Shown here in pieces: positions 6,878 to 14,958 of a stretch of 20,154 nucleotides of DNA; positions within the stretch are counted from its first letter, which is position 1; each line of letters begins with the position of its first letter. A model generated the notes under the pieces. The model worked only from the letters and a program-made list of their open reading frames with translations. It searched no databases and was not told the origin of the DNA. The DNA is from RGIG2707 sp045600065 (GTDB taxonomy: Bacteria > Bacillota > Clostridia > Peptostreptococcales > Anaerovoracaceae). The position numbers and the translations under genes were made by a program. The stretch lies in assembly GCA_045600065.1 (NCBI GenBank), contig JAZRXE010000032.1:1-20154 (forward strand). Direction: 5' to 3'.

Positions 6878-9800
6878 ATGAAAAAGATTATAAGCATTTT
6901 AATTTGCATATCAATGCTTTGGGGGCTTTGCGGCTGCGGTGAACGCATACCGGAGGCAGAGTATAGGGGCCCGGACACAGAAGCCTCTGATGTGGAGCTT
7001 AAGGCCGCGGTGCTTTGCTTTGAGCCGGAAAAGACACCCGAGAGCTATATTTACCTTCAGCAGCCTTTGATATTCGGCCTTGAGACGGAGCTTTGCGACG
7101 TGAGCGGCCGTGAGGATGATGCGGCTTCCGTCCTTGACGGAGCAGAGCTTGTTTATCTTGATGAGAGCCTTTTGAACTGTCCTGGGGCGGAGGCCTTGTT
7201 CTCTCAGATCGAGGCTTACACTGCCGGGGGCTGCACGGTTTTTGTGCCCAACGCATTCTTTGACAGCTTTAGCAGGGGATTTCTCGGAGCGAAAAGCTTC
7301 AGGCGGATAGGCGGATACCCGGAGAATATAAAGCTTTGCCAATGCGGAGCGGATCTGGAAAAGCTCGGTACCGTAGTCACTGATTTCGAACAGCTCTACA
7401 GGCAGTATGATGGCTTTGACAGGCTTGCCTCCTGCGATTACGGCTATGCCATGGCTGTCGGCAGCGCCGTTCCCTTGGTGGAATGCAGCGAGGGCGCCCT
7501 TTATACGATGAACCGCTACGGCAGGGGCCTCGTGTTCTTTACCAATAATCTTCTACCCAATTACTATTCATCTTCTTCTTTGACAATGGAAAAGGGCGAA
7601 CAGACCGTGACGGGCTTCGCGGCCTCCTCCGCAAGCTTTAACATGCTCATTTACAGCGGTCTCGGAGAATATGCCGCCAAGCAGAAATACGGTTATGCTT
7701 TGGAAAAGGCCTTCGGCTACTTCGGCACTCCGTCCATGAGCTGGGAGCTGCATTACGAAGAGATCACGGGCATAGAGAACGGAGCGCTTTACAGCTTCGC
7801 AGAGCTGGCAGAGCAGGCCCGTCAGATTCCCTCCTGGACCATTATCAGGAACAGCTACAGGTGGTTCCTGCGCACTGAGGGCACCAGCTATCTGCTGGGA
7901 AGCTCGGCTGAGGACGGTCTGCATTTCGAAATGGATCTTGCTGAAAATGCCTATTCGTCCGGCACTCATATAGCAGCAGGCAGCGCATGGCTTTCCAATG
8001 GCTGCGAGATGGATGAAACCAGCTATTTTTCCGATCTTCAGCTTCACGATCTGAGGTCTTACCCGGCCCTTGCAGATGCCGACGGCGACGGTCTTACCGA
8101 TATCATCAGCGGAAGCAAGGACGGCAATATCTATTTCTACAAGGGGAAAGGATATACAGACAGGCTGCATACTTATGAAGCCCGGATACTCTGCGACGTC
8201 AACGGAGCCCCCCTGAACAAGGGCCCTTATTCCGCACCCTGCATGGCGGATATAGACGGAGACGGAGACGATGACCTTATATGGGGAGTGCTGGGTGGTG
8301 ATCTTTACGCAGCAGTCTGCCTGTCCGACATGACATTCGATGCTCCCGTAAGGCTTCTTGCCGGAGGGGAGGGCGGCACCGGAACAAGCGGTCAGCTTCT
8401 GCCCCAGACCTGCGATCTCAACGGCGACGGGGCTTTGGATCTGCTTCTTGGCTCAGATGACGGGAACCTGATCCTGATAAACGGCGTTCCGGGAATGGCC
8501 TGCGCGCAGGCCTGGACCGCAGACCATGATCACGATGAGGACAGCGGATACCGCGATATGCGCAGAGACTGCGCCGCTGCGGGCCTGGGAAGCTGGCTTT
8601 CCCCCTATGCTGCGGATATAGACGCAGACGCTGAGTATGAGCTTCTTGTAGGAACGTATGACGGATATATTTATTCCTTCGAGGCTGCATACTCCGATGA
8701 AGCCTTCCTGGTCCTTGAGCCCCGCGGTTATCTCAGCTGCAGCGAAATGAACCATAAGCAGAATTATAATATAAAATTCGGAAACTACGCAAGCCCCAGA
8801 ATTGCCGATCTGAACGGTGACGGCACAGCCGATCTGCTATGCGGGAATATGGAATACGGACTGGCTTATCCTGTTGACAGCCCCTATTTCCCCTTCAGGC
8901 AGCAGCTCAGGGAGCAGGTCGCCTATTGTCTCGATCGGGACTGGTATGTGGGCCTGCACCTGTTCACCAATGCGGGGGCCTCGGAGCAGAGGGAGCTTTG
9001 GGAGCTTGGTACCCATATGGACGTGCTGGAGTCGGAATTCGGCGCGGATCTTTCCTGCGCAGGGGCAAATCAGCATACCTGGTATGTGTCCGCGCAGGGC
9101 GAAAGTCAGACCCTAAAGGCCTGCCGCGATGCCGGTCTTCTGTGGAATTCGGGCTTTGCCTCTGCCGGAGGCTATAATACCGCGCCTCAAAACAGTGCGG
9201 AGAATGTGCTGGATCTGCCGTTTATGCTGGTCGACGAACAGAGCGGCAGGGATTTTCTTGTCCAGAACAATTCGGTGCTGATCTACGGAGGGGACGACAG
9301 ACTGGAGGTTTCAGCCAGGTATCATATGCCGGTGAGCATATTCTATCACTGCGATTTCTGCACCAGTCAGAATGCCGGGGCTCAGAACGCGGTGGATAAG
9401 GCAAGCGCCTATCAGCAGGCCTACGGCAACGTTTTCAACAGGGAGGACCAGATGATGAAGGCCTCGGCTGCGGTTATCCACCAGGATGTAAAGGCCTGCG
9501 GCAATCTGCTCGGCGGCGGGCTGGTGCTTGAAAGCAGCCTGCGAAGCACAGATTTCGGTCTTTATGACGAGGCTGCAGCAGGATCTCTGGGCGTTAGGCT
9601 GTGTGTCTCGGAGCTTATCGATATCGGAGATATAAGCACTGATGCCGACATCTGGTACGCGGACGGAGAGGATCTTGTGATAGGGCTTAACAGACCTGTA
9701 AGCTTAAAGCTCGGAAATTCCGGGGAAAAATCCCATCTTGCCAAGATCAATATGGCCGCGTCGATAGAGCCCGGCCGGGACAGTACCCGGGTGGAGTTTT

Positions 9801-9943
9801 TAAGCGGCGGAATGATGCAGGCCTGGGTTTTCGGGCAAGCAAAAACTGCCGATACGGGCTGGGATGTTTACCCTTGCGGCGATTTCACCGTGTTTACCCG
9901 TTTCGGCAGCTGCGAAACACTTACTGTTCAGTTTGCTGACTGA
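6878..9943 (+). CDS. large FG-GAP/VCBS-repeat lipoprotein with flanking enzyme-like regions
   Basis: A 1,021-residue exported lipoprotein. Signal peptide 1-20 ends in lipobox LCGC (Cys20). Residues about 40-290 look like a class I glutamine-amidotransferase-like fold (ELVYLDESL, GGCTVFVPNAFF, RYGRGLVFFTNNLLP). Residues 397-660 hold five FG-GAP/VCBS units, each opening with a Ca-binding loop: D400-D408, D458-D466, D513-D521, D580-E588 (degenerate) and D644-D652. Residues about 675-880 (YVGLHLFTN, NQHTWYV, MPVSIFYHCDF) recall a polysaccharide-deacetylase-like barrel, but I cannot confirm its metal residues. ATG 6878 is chosen over TTG 6872 because MKKII starts a normal signal peptide. The SD is weak. 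It likely binds or trims cell-surface glycans; function is inferred. Its last 23 nt overlap the opposing ATPase gene. Confidence 0.8.
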   Translation: MKKIISILICISMLWGLCGCGERIPEAEYRGPDTEASDVELKAAVLCFEPEKTPESYIYLQQPLIFGLETELCDVSGREDDAASVLDGAELVYLDESLLNCPGAEALFSQIEAYTAGGCTVFVPNAFFDSFSRGFLGAKSFRRIGGYPENIKLCQCGADLEKLGTVVTDFEQLYRQYDGFDRLASCDYGYAMAVGSAVPLVECSEGALYTMNRYGRGLVFFTNNLLPNYYSSSSLTMEKGEQTVTGFAASSASFNMLIYSGLGEYAAKQKYGYALEKAFGYFGTPSMSWELHYEEITGIENGALYSFAELAEQARQIPSWTIIRNSYRWFLRTEGTSYLLGSSAEDGLHFEMDLAENAYSSGTHIAAGSAWLSNGCEMDETSYFSDLQLHDLRSYPALADADGDGLTDIISGSKDGNIYFYKGKGYTDRLHTYEARILCDVNGAPLNKGPYSAPCMADIDGDGDDDLIWGVLGGDLYAAVCLSDMTFDAPVRLLAGGEGGTGTSGQLLPQTCDLNGDGALDLLLGSDDGNLILINGVPGMACAQAWTADHDHDEDSGYRDMRRDCAAAGLGSWLSPYAADIDADAEYELLVGTYDGYIYSFEAAYSDEAFLVLEPRGYLSCSEMNHKQNYNIKFGNYASPRIADLNGDGTADLLCGNMEYGLAYPVDSPYFPFRQQLREQVAYCLDRDWYVGLHLFTNAGASEQRELWELGTHMDVLESEFGADLSCAGANQHTWYVSAQGESQTLKACRDAGLLWNSGFASAGGYNTAPQNSAENVLDLPFMLVDEQSGRDFLVQNNSVLIYGGDDRLEVSARYHMPVSIFYHCDFCTSQNAGAQNAVDKASAYQQAYGNVFNREDQMMKASAAVIHQDVKACGNLLGGGLVLESSLRSTDFGLYDEAAAGSLGVRLCVSELIDIGDISTDADIWYADGEDLVIGLNRPVSLKLGNSGEKSHLAKINMAASIEPGRDSTRVEFLSGGMMQAWVFGQAKTADTGWDVYPCGDFTVFTRFGSCETLTVQFAD

Positions 9944-10679
9944 CATCGCCGCTGTCGGGTATTTCCCCGGCCAGCCTTGATGCTATTATGGTAAAATTTC
10001 TTGCCACATAGGAGCTTTCCGCACCGGCCACCGGCCTGCCGCAGTTGTTTCCCATGTGGATGTTTATGTCTTTGGGAACCAGTCCCGCCGGGCTGCAGTG
10101 CATGGCTGCGGCTATATCCTCCAGGCCCGGCAGCTCCTTGCTGTCCATAAGCTCGGGATCGAGCATGTTTACAGCGTAAAAATGCTTTATTTCCAGCTCC
10201 TCCAGCCTGCTCTCCATGCGCTGGGCGCTGCGCAGCGAAAGATACTCCGGAGTTATCACTATCAGGGCGCAGTCCACATCTGCCAGGGAGCTTTCAAGCT
10301 CCCGACCCATTCCCGGAGGGCAGTCTATTATTATATTGTCGAACATCTCTCTGAGCTGTCTGCATAATGTTTTTATGTGCATGGGGCCTATGCCGTCCAT
10401 GGAGCTCATCTGAGGAGCGCAGAGCAGGTAAAGCATGGGGTTTTCCGGATCGCAGACCAGTGCCTTTGCAAGCCTGCAGGTGCCCGACATGTAGTCTCCC
10501 AGATCGAAAAGCACCATATCCTCCATGCCCATGTATATGTCAGCTCCCCTCAATCCGAAATTGAGGTCAAGTACAAGGGTCTTCTGCTGCTGTTCTGCCA
10601 TCGCGTATCCGATATTTACCGCAAAGCTGGTCTTCCCGCTGCCGCCTTTGCCGGATGTTATTGCTAAGATTTTGCTCAT
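9921..10679 (-). CDS. MinD/ParA-family P-loop ATPase
   Basis: A 252-residue deviant-Walker ATPase. KGGSGKT (11-17) is the signature-lysine Walker A'. LVLDLNFGLRGADIYMGMEDMVLFDLGDYMSG (35-66) parallels the MinD stretch with D-x-x-x-G-L-R-x-x-D. IIIDCPPGMG (116-125) is the Walker B/switch region. It therefore belongs to the MinD/FlhG branch, which positions septa, flagella or other complexes. Unlike canonical MinD, the C-terminus (IPDSGDVSQQTEQ) is polar and acidic with no basic amphipathic membrane helix, and no minC or minE lies nearby, so I give no symbol. An AGGTAGGAA ribosome binding site precedes the ATG. It is divergent from radC and convergent with, and overlapping, the FG-GAP lipoprotein gene. 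Confidence 0.85.
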   Translation of the reverse strand: MSKILAITSGKGGSGKTSFAVNIGYAMAEQQQKTLVLDLNFGLRGADIYMGMEDMVLFDLGDYMSGTCRLAKALVCDPENPMLYLLCAPQMSSMDGIGPMHIKTLCRQLREMFDNIIIDCPPGMGRELESSLADVDCALIVITPEYLSLRSAQRMESRLEELEIKHFYAVNMLDPELMDSKELPGLEDIAAAMHCSPAGLVPKDINIHMGNNCGRPVAGAESSYVARNFTIIASRLAGEIPDSGDVSQQTEQ

Positions 10680-10797
10680 TTCGCTGTTCCTACCTTTGCT
10701 TATTCTGTTAATATTATCATATTGAAGCTCACGAATCCACGATGAATTTAGGGTTTTGGGCTTTTTTATTTTTCTCCGCCTTTTACTCTTCCGGCTC

Positions 10798-10826
10798 TTG
10801 AAATTACCATAAAATGGAAGTATTAT
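10798..10826 (+). promoter_or_regulatory. radC promoter, which excludes upstream ATGs
   Basis: TTGAAA (10798-10803), 17 nt, then TATTAT (10821-10826). Transcription should begin near 10833, after the in-frame ATGs at 10814 and 10829, so those cannot be starts of this transcript. Confidence 0.6.
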
Positions 10827-10870
10827 ATATGGGCTTGGACACGGGGCTTATGCAGCAGGAAAGGATGCAG

Positions 10871-11578
10871 ATGAAGGACAGCAGAGCCTCTTATCTTAAA
10901 AAACTCAAAGGACTTCCTCCCGGGGAAAGGCCCCGGGAAAAGATGCTCGCAGAGGGTGCCGGAGCCCTCAGCGATGCAGAGCTTATAGCGCTTATTATCT
11001 CTTCCGGAACGGCGGACAAAAGCGCTCTGGAGCTGGCAGCAGAGCTGCTGTCCCTTGAGCCCGCAGGCCTGAGCGCCTTTCTCCGCTACCAGCCCGAGGA
11101 ATTCTGCAGGGTCAGGGGAATAGGAAGTGCAAAGGCCAGTCAGATCATGGCGGCCATAGAGCTGGGGCGCAGGGTGAGCCGGGCTCCGTCGGAAAAGAGG
11201 GTCAAGCTGGACCGTCCGGGCGCCGTGGCAGAGCTTTTTATGGACGAGCTCAGGGTGCTTCCCAAGGAGATATTCCGCGTGGTCATGGTGAATGTCAAAA
11301 ATCAGCTCATAGCCTCCGAGGATATATCGGTAGGCGGGCTGAGCTCTTCAATGTCCCATCCCAGGGAGGTTTTTTCCAGCGCGGTAAGGCGCAGTGCCTA
11401 TGCGGTTATACTCATACACAACCATCCCAGCGGGGATCCGACTCCCAGCGATGCTGACATCAGCGTCACCAGACAGCTTTCGGAGGCAGGCAGGGTGCTG
11501 GGCATACCTGTCCTTGACCATGTTCTTATAGGGGACGGCTGCTGGCGCAGCATGAAGGAGGAGGGACTGCTGGTCTGA
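10871..11578 (+). CDS. radC: RadC-family JAB/JAMM domain protein
   Basis: A 235-residue member of the RadC family. It has an N-terminal UPF0758 region (LPPGERPREKMLAEGAGALSDAEL), a helix-hairpin-helix-like stretch (VRGIGSAKASQI, 81-92) and a JAMM metalloprotease-like core HNHPSGDPTPSDAD (183-196) with zinc ligands His183, His185 and Asp196. The biochemical role remains uncertain; the old assignment to DNA repair is not firm. The start at 10871 is set by AGGAAAGG (10857-10864) six bases before it and by the upstream promoter; it gives the usual family length. ATGs at 10814, 10829, 10850 and 10865 are less suited. The stop is followed by a short GC hairpin (11583-11596) without a T-run. Confidence 0.93.
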   Translation: MKDSRASYLKKLKGLPPGERPREKMLAEGAGALSDAELIALIISSGTADKSALELAAELLSLEPAGLSAFLRYQPEEFCRVRGIGSAKASQIMAAIELGRRVSRAPSEKRVKLDRPGAVAELFMDELRVLPKEIFRVVMVNVKNQLIASEDISVGGLSSSMSHPREVFSSAVRRSAYAVILIHNHPSGDPTPSDADISVTRQLSEAGRVLGIPVLDHVLIGDGCWRSMKEEGLLV

Positions 11579-11656
11579 ACTGCGGGCCTCCGCCCGGAAG
11601 GAAACAGGTAATTCCGACGTTTTTGCGCAATTTTTTCAGGTGTACATTTATTTGTA

Positions 11657-11685
11657 TTGCAAAAAGAACATATGTTCGCTATAAT
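11657..11685 (+). promoter_or_regulatory. SOS-regulated promoter of the Y-family polymerase
   Basis: TTGCAA (11657-11662), 17 nt, then a perfect TATAAT (11680-11685). The spacer contains a LexA box. The ATG at 11695 is only 9 nt past the -10 hexamer, so the mRNA would have almost no leader. Confidence 0.8.
11666..11677 (+). promoter_or_regulatory. LexA/DinR SOS box
   Basis: GAACATATGTTC is a perfect 12-nt palindrome and fits the Firmicute consensus CGAAC-RNRY-GTTYG except for the first base (A instead of C). It lies between the -35 and -10, where a bound repressor would block polymerase. LexA itself is not in this window. Confidence 0.85.
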
Positions 11686-11694
11686 GTACTCACC

Positions 11695-12963
11695 ATGACA
11701 GTGATGCATATAGACGCAAATTCGGCATTTTTGAGCTGGAGTGCCGCCGCGGCCCTGGAAAGGGGAGAAACCCTTGATTTCCGCAGCGTTCCGGCAGTTG
11801 TGGGCGGTAATGAGAAGACCCGCCACGGTATTGTATTGGCCAAATCCATACCGGCGAAAAAATACGGAATAATCACCGGAGAGAGCCTTATGGAAGCCAG
11901 GAAAAAATGCCCGGGTCTGCTTGTGATCCCCCCGGACTACGATCTGTATATGGACTGCAGCAATGCCATGTATTCCGTGCTTTCCGAATACAGCCCCCGA
12001 ATATACCGCTACAGCATAGACGAATGCTTTATGGATTATACCGCATCCGAGGCCGTTTTCGGAGATCCCGTGGAGACCGCCTATGCCATAAAGGACCGCA
12101 TAAAAAACGAGCTGGGCTTTACCGTAAATGTGGGCGTGTCCGTAAACAAGATATTGGCGAAGATGGGCTCTGAGCTGAAAAAGCCCGATATGGTACATAC
12201 CCTCTATCCGGAGGAGATTGCCGAAAAAATGTGGCCCCTGCCGGTAGGAGAGCTGTTCATGGTGGGCAGATCCAGCAGGCGAAGACTGGAGGCCATGAAT
12301 ATCAGGACCATAGGCGATCTTGCCCATGCCGACCGCAGGCTTCTGAGGGCTGCGTTAAAGTCTCACGGAGATCTTATATGGCGCTATGCCAACGGCATAG
12401 ACGACGAGCCCGTGGGTCTTAACGACGATAACGTGCAGAAGGGCGTCGGAAACAGCATGACCATAGATCACGATGTATTTACGGCAGAGGAAGCCCGCAG
12501 ATATCTGCTGAGTCTTGCGGAAAAGGTGTCCTTCAGGCTCCGTAAGATGGGCTGTCAGGCCTCGCTGTTTTCGGTGTGGATAAGGTCCTTTCAGCTTGAG
12601 GGCGTGCGTCATCAGGTACAGACCGACAGATATACGGATATTACGAAAGACATTTACGAGACCGCCTGCATGCTTTTCGACAGCTGCTGGAACGGAGAGC
12701 CCATAAGGCAGCTGGGCATAGGCACGGGCAATCTCTGCAGCGCCGCGGAGGTCCAGCTTTCCCTGTTCGATTCCGAAGACAGAGACCTGCAGCGCAGGGC
12801 TGACAGAGCCGTGGACAGCATAAGGCTGCGCTTCGGGACAGATTCCATACAGAGGGCTGTTTTCGTAAATACCCCTTACAGGCCCGTAGAGGGTGGTGTA
12901 AACGGCGGAAATTATATAATGATGGGAGGGCATAAAGGTGAAAATAGTAGCCAGACCAGTTGA
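11695..12963 (+). CDS. Y-family translesion DNA polymerase
   Basis: A 422-residue lesion-bypass polymerase of the UmuC/DinB superfamily. HIDANSAFLSW (5-15) supplies catalytic Asp7 and the aromatic Phe12 at the steric-gate position; YSIDECF (106-112) gives Asp109 and Glu110. GVSVNKILAKMGSELKKPD (147-165) and a helix-hairpin-helix (185-210) follow, then the little-finger domain. QLSLF (354-358) is a textbook beta-clamp binding motif. It belongs to the Clostridial branch with VVGGNEKTRHGIVLAKS rather than classical DinB. ATG 11695 or the in-frame ATG 11704 (MHIDAN) could start it; neither has a Shine-Dalgarno, and the promoter predicts a leaderless message. Induction by DNA damage is indicated by the SOS box. 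Its end overlaps the next gene by 26 nt. Confidence 0.93.
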   Translation: MTVMHIDANSAFLSWSAAAALERGETLDFRSVPAVVGGNEKTRHGIVLAKSIPAKKYGIITGESLMEARKKCPGLLVIPPDYDLYMDCSNAMYSVLSEYSPRIYRYSIDECFMDYTASEAVFGDPVETAYAIKDRIKNELGFTVNVGVSVNKILAKMGSELKKPDMVHTLYPEEIAEKMWPLPVGELFMVGRSSRRRLEAMNIRTIGDLAHADRRLLRAALKSHGDLIWRYANGIDDEPVGLNDDNVQKGVGNSMTIDHDVFTAEEARRYLLSLAEKVSFRLRKMGCQASLFSVWIRSFQLEGVRHQVQTDRYTDITKDIYETACMLFDSCWNGEPIRQLGIGTGNLCSAAEVQLSLFDSEDRDLQRRADRAVDSIRLRFGTDSIQRAVFVNTPYRPVEGGVNGGNYIMMGGHKGENSSQTS

Positions 12964-13201
12964 TGCCATTGTGGTATTCAAGGGCGAGGGACATCCTCTG
13001 CCCTACAGATTTAAATTTACGGGAGATAACGGAGAGAAAACGGAGATCTCCGTGGAAAAAATTCTGCTTGTGGAAGAACAGCGTGTGGCCGGCAAGCCTT
13101 CTCTCGTGTATGATTGCCAGAGCCTTGTAGGCAGCTGTCAGCGCAGATATCAGTTAAAATACATGATCCCCGACTGCCGCTGGGTTCTTTATAAAATCTA
13201 A
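12938..13201 (+). CDS. small protein overlapping and coupled to the Y-family polymerase
   Basis: An 87-residue protein starting at GTG, with GGGAGGG (12924-12930) seven bases upstream, inside the polymerase gene in another frame. It is a compact, probably all-beta protein with no signal peptide or membrane segment (PYRFKFTGDNG, ISVEKILLVEEQRVAG, LVYDCQSLVGSCQRRYQLKYMIPDCRWVLYKI) and three Cys. I do not recognise a named domain. Small ORFs directly after Y-family or ImuB polymerases occur in other bacteria, so a role as a polymerase partner is plausible. Co-expression under the SOS promoter follows from the overlap. Confidence 0.75.
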   Translation: MKIVARPVDAIVVFKGEGHPLPYRFKFTGDNGEKTEISVEKILLVEEQRVAGKPSLVYDCQSLVGSCQRRYQLKYMIPDCRWVLYKI

Positions 13202-13207
13202 TAATCA

Positions 13208-13237
13208 TTGACAAAAAAGGCCGCCGCATTGTAAGAT
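13208..13237 (+). promoter_or_regulatory. rny promoter
   Basis: A perfect TTGACA (13208-13213), 18 nt, then TAAGAT (13232-13237). The leader to the rny ATG is about 110 nt and AT-rich, with a small CGGC/GCCG hairpin near 13315-13328. Confidence 0.65.
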
Positions 13238-13354
13238 AACACGATAGGTTTTAACTATATTATTTTATAAATCGTCAGATTTTAATAAATATATTGCCTA
13301 TAGAATTTTTATCTTCGGCCACAGTGCCGTTTAAACGCAAGGAGGCGCAATACA

Positions 13355-14887
13355 ATGCTTTATGCAGCAGTGGGATTTGCTTCTCTGCTTGTCGGTATAC
13401 TTGGCGGATATATTATCCGCAAGAACACTGCAGAAAAAATCGTAGGAAGTGCCGAAACTCAGGCCAAAAATTTAATCCTTGATGCAGAGAATCGTTCAGA
13501 ACAAATCAGAAAAGAGACCCTGGCTGAAGCCAGACAGGAAGCACATCAGTTAAAGCAGGAGGCTGAGCGTGACATACGCGAACGCCGGGACGAGGTCAAG
13601 AAGACCGAAAACAGACTGATCCAGAAAGAAGCATCTCTGGACAGAAAGACTGAATCCATCGAAAAGAAGGAGGATCACATCAGCCGCAAGCTCCAGAATC
13701 TCGAAGACAAAGAAAAGGAGCTGCAGACAGCCATCGATAAACAGATCACAGAGCTTGAGCGCATTTCGGGCTGCACCGCAGACGAAGCCAAGCAGATACT
13801 TATGGACAGCATAGAAAAGGACGTTCGTCACGATGCTTCCGTAATGATCAAGGAGATCGAGACTAAGGCAAAAGAAGAAGCCGACAGGCAGGCTAAGGAG
13901 ATCATCACCGGCGCCATCCAGCGCTGTGCGGCAGACCATGTGGCAGAGACCACAGTATCTGTCGTAGCCCTGCCCAACGACGAGATGAAGGGCCGCATAA
14001 TAGGCCGCGAGGGCCGCAACATCAGGGCAATAGAGACCGCAACCGGCGTGGATCTGATAATAGACGATACTCCGGAGGCTGTCATACTGTCCGGCTTTGA
14101 CCCCGTCAGAAGGGAGATCGCAAGGATAGCCCTTGAGAAGCTCATCACCGACGGACGCATACACCCCGCAAGAATCGAAGAAATGGTCGAAAAGGCCGAG
14201 AAGGAAGTCAATTCCATAATCAAGGCCGAGGGCGAATCCGCCACCTTCGAGCTTGGTATACATAACCTTCATCCCGAGCTTATCAAGCTTTTAGGCAGAC
14301 TCAAGTACAGGACCAGCTACGGTCAGAATGTGCTGAAGCACTCCATCGAGGTTGCCCATCTGGCAGGCCTCATGGCCGGAGAACTGGGCTTTGACGTAAA
14401 GCTGGCTCAGCGCGCCGGACTGCTCCACGATATAGGCAAGTCCATAGACCACGAATTCCAGGGCACTCATGTGGATCTCGGTATAGACGTGCTCAAGAAA
14501 TACAAGGAGAGCCAGGCTGTTATAGACGCCATGGCTGCTCACCACGGCGATTACGAGGCCAAAAGCCCCGAGGCGGTTCTCATTGCCGCAGCCGATGCTC
14601 TGTCGGCAGCAAGGCCCGGAGCAAGGAGAGAGACCCTTGACAGCTATATCAAGCGTCTCCAGAAGCTGGAGGAGATTGCCAATACCACTCCCGGCGTCGA
14701 GACCTCCTACGCTATACAGGCGGGCAGAGAGATCAGGATCATCGCCAAGCCCGACGAGGTATCAGACGATGCAATGGAGCTGCTTGCAAGGGAGATCTCC
14801 AAGAAGATCGAGAGCGAGCTGGAGTATCCCGGCCAGATCAAGGTCAATGTAATAAGAGAGACCCGTGCAGTGGACTACGCAAGATAG
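13355..14887 (+). CDS. rny: ribonuclease Y
   Basis: The membrane-anchored endoribonuclease that starts bulk mRNA decay in Firmicutes. The 510-residue protein has one N-terminal transmembrane helix (about 2-22), a long charged coiled coil (about 25-190), a KH RNA-binding domain around MKGRIIGREGRNIRAIE, and an HD domain with HSIEVAHLAG and GLLHDIGKSIDHE providing the metal-binding His/Asp pair. The C-terminus (PGQIKVNVIRETRAVDYAR) is the family's typical ending. Length fits (about 520). An AAGGAGG site precedes the ATG. It has its own promoter and is followed by a hairpin before the nifS-like gene, so it may be partly separate from the operon below. Confidence 0.97.
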   Translation: MLYAAVGFASLLVGILGGYIIRKNTAEKIVGSAETQAKNLILDAENRSEQIRKETLAEARQEAHQLKQEAERDIRERRDEVKKTENRLIQKEASLDRKTESIEKKEDHISRKLQNLEDKEKELQTAIDKQITELERISGCTADEAKQILMDSIEKDVRHDASVMIKEIETKAKEEADRQAKEIITGAIQRCAADHVAETTVSVVALPNDEMKGRIIGREGRNIRAIETATGVDLIIDDTPEAVILSGFDPVRREIARIALEKLITDGRIHPARIEEMVEKAEKEVNSIIKAEGESATFELGIHNLHPELIKLLGRLKYRTSYGQNVLKHSIEVAHLAGLMAGELGFDVKLAQRAGLLHDIGKSIDHEFQGTHVDLGIDVLKKYKESQAVIDAMAAHHGDYEAKSPEAVLIAAADALSAARPGARRETLDSYIKRLQKLEEIANTTPGVETSYAIQAGREIRIIAKPDEVSDDAMELLAREISKKIESELEYPGQIKVNVIRETRAVDYAR

Positions 14888-14913
14888 CTCTAATTAACCG
14901 GATTATTGTTTTC

Positions 14914-14936
14914 AGGCCCGCATTATTTGCGGGTCT
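14914..14936 (+). terminator. terminator or attenuator hairpin after rny
   Basis: AGGCCCGC (14914-14921) pairs with GCGGGTCT (14929-14936) through one G-T wobble, loop ATTATTT, followed by GTCCTTTG. The T-run is short, so some read-through into the cysteine desulfurase gene 23 nt later is likely. Confidence 0.6.
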
Positions 14937-14958
14937 GTCCTTTGAGAAAGGAATACGA

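Noticed and set aside
10814..10870. Upstream in-frame ATGs for radC
   Set aside because: 10814 and 10829 fall within or before the predicted transcription start, and the SD at 10857-10864 fits ATG 10871.
13520..13760. Lys/Glu-rich repetitive DNA in rny considered as a repeat array
   Set aside because: It simply encodes the RNase Y coiled coil; there are no repeated units at the DNA level.
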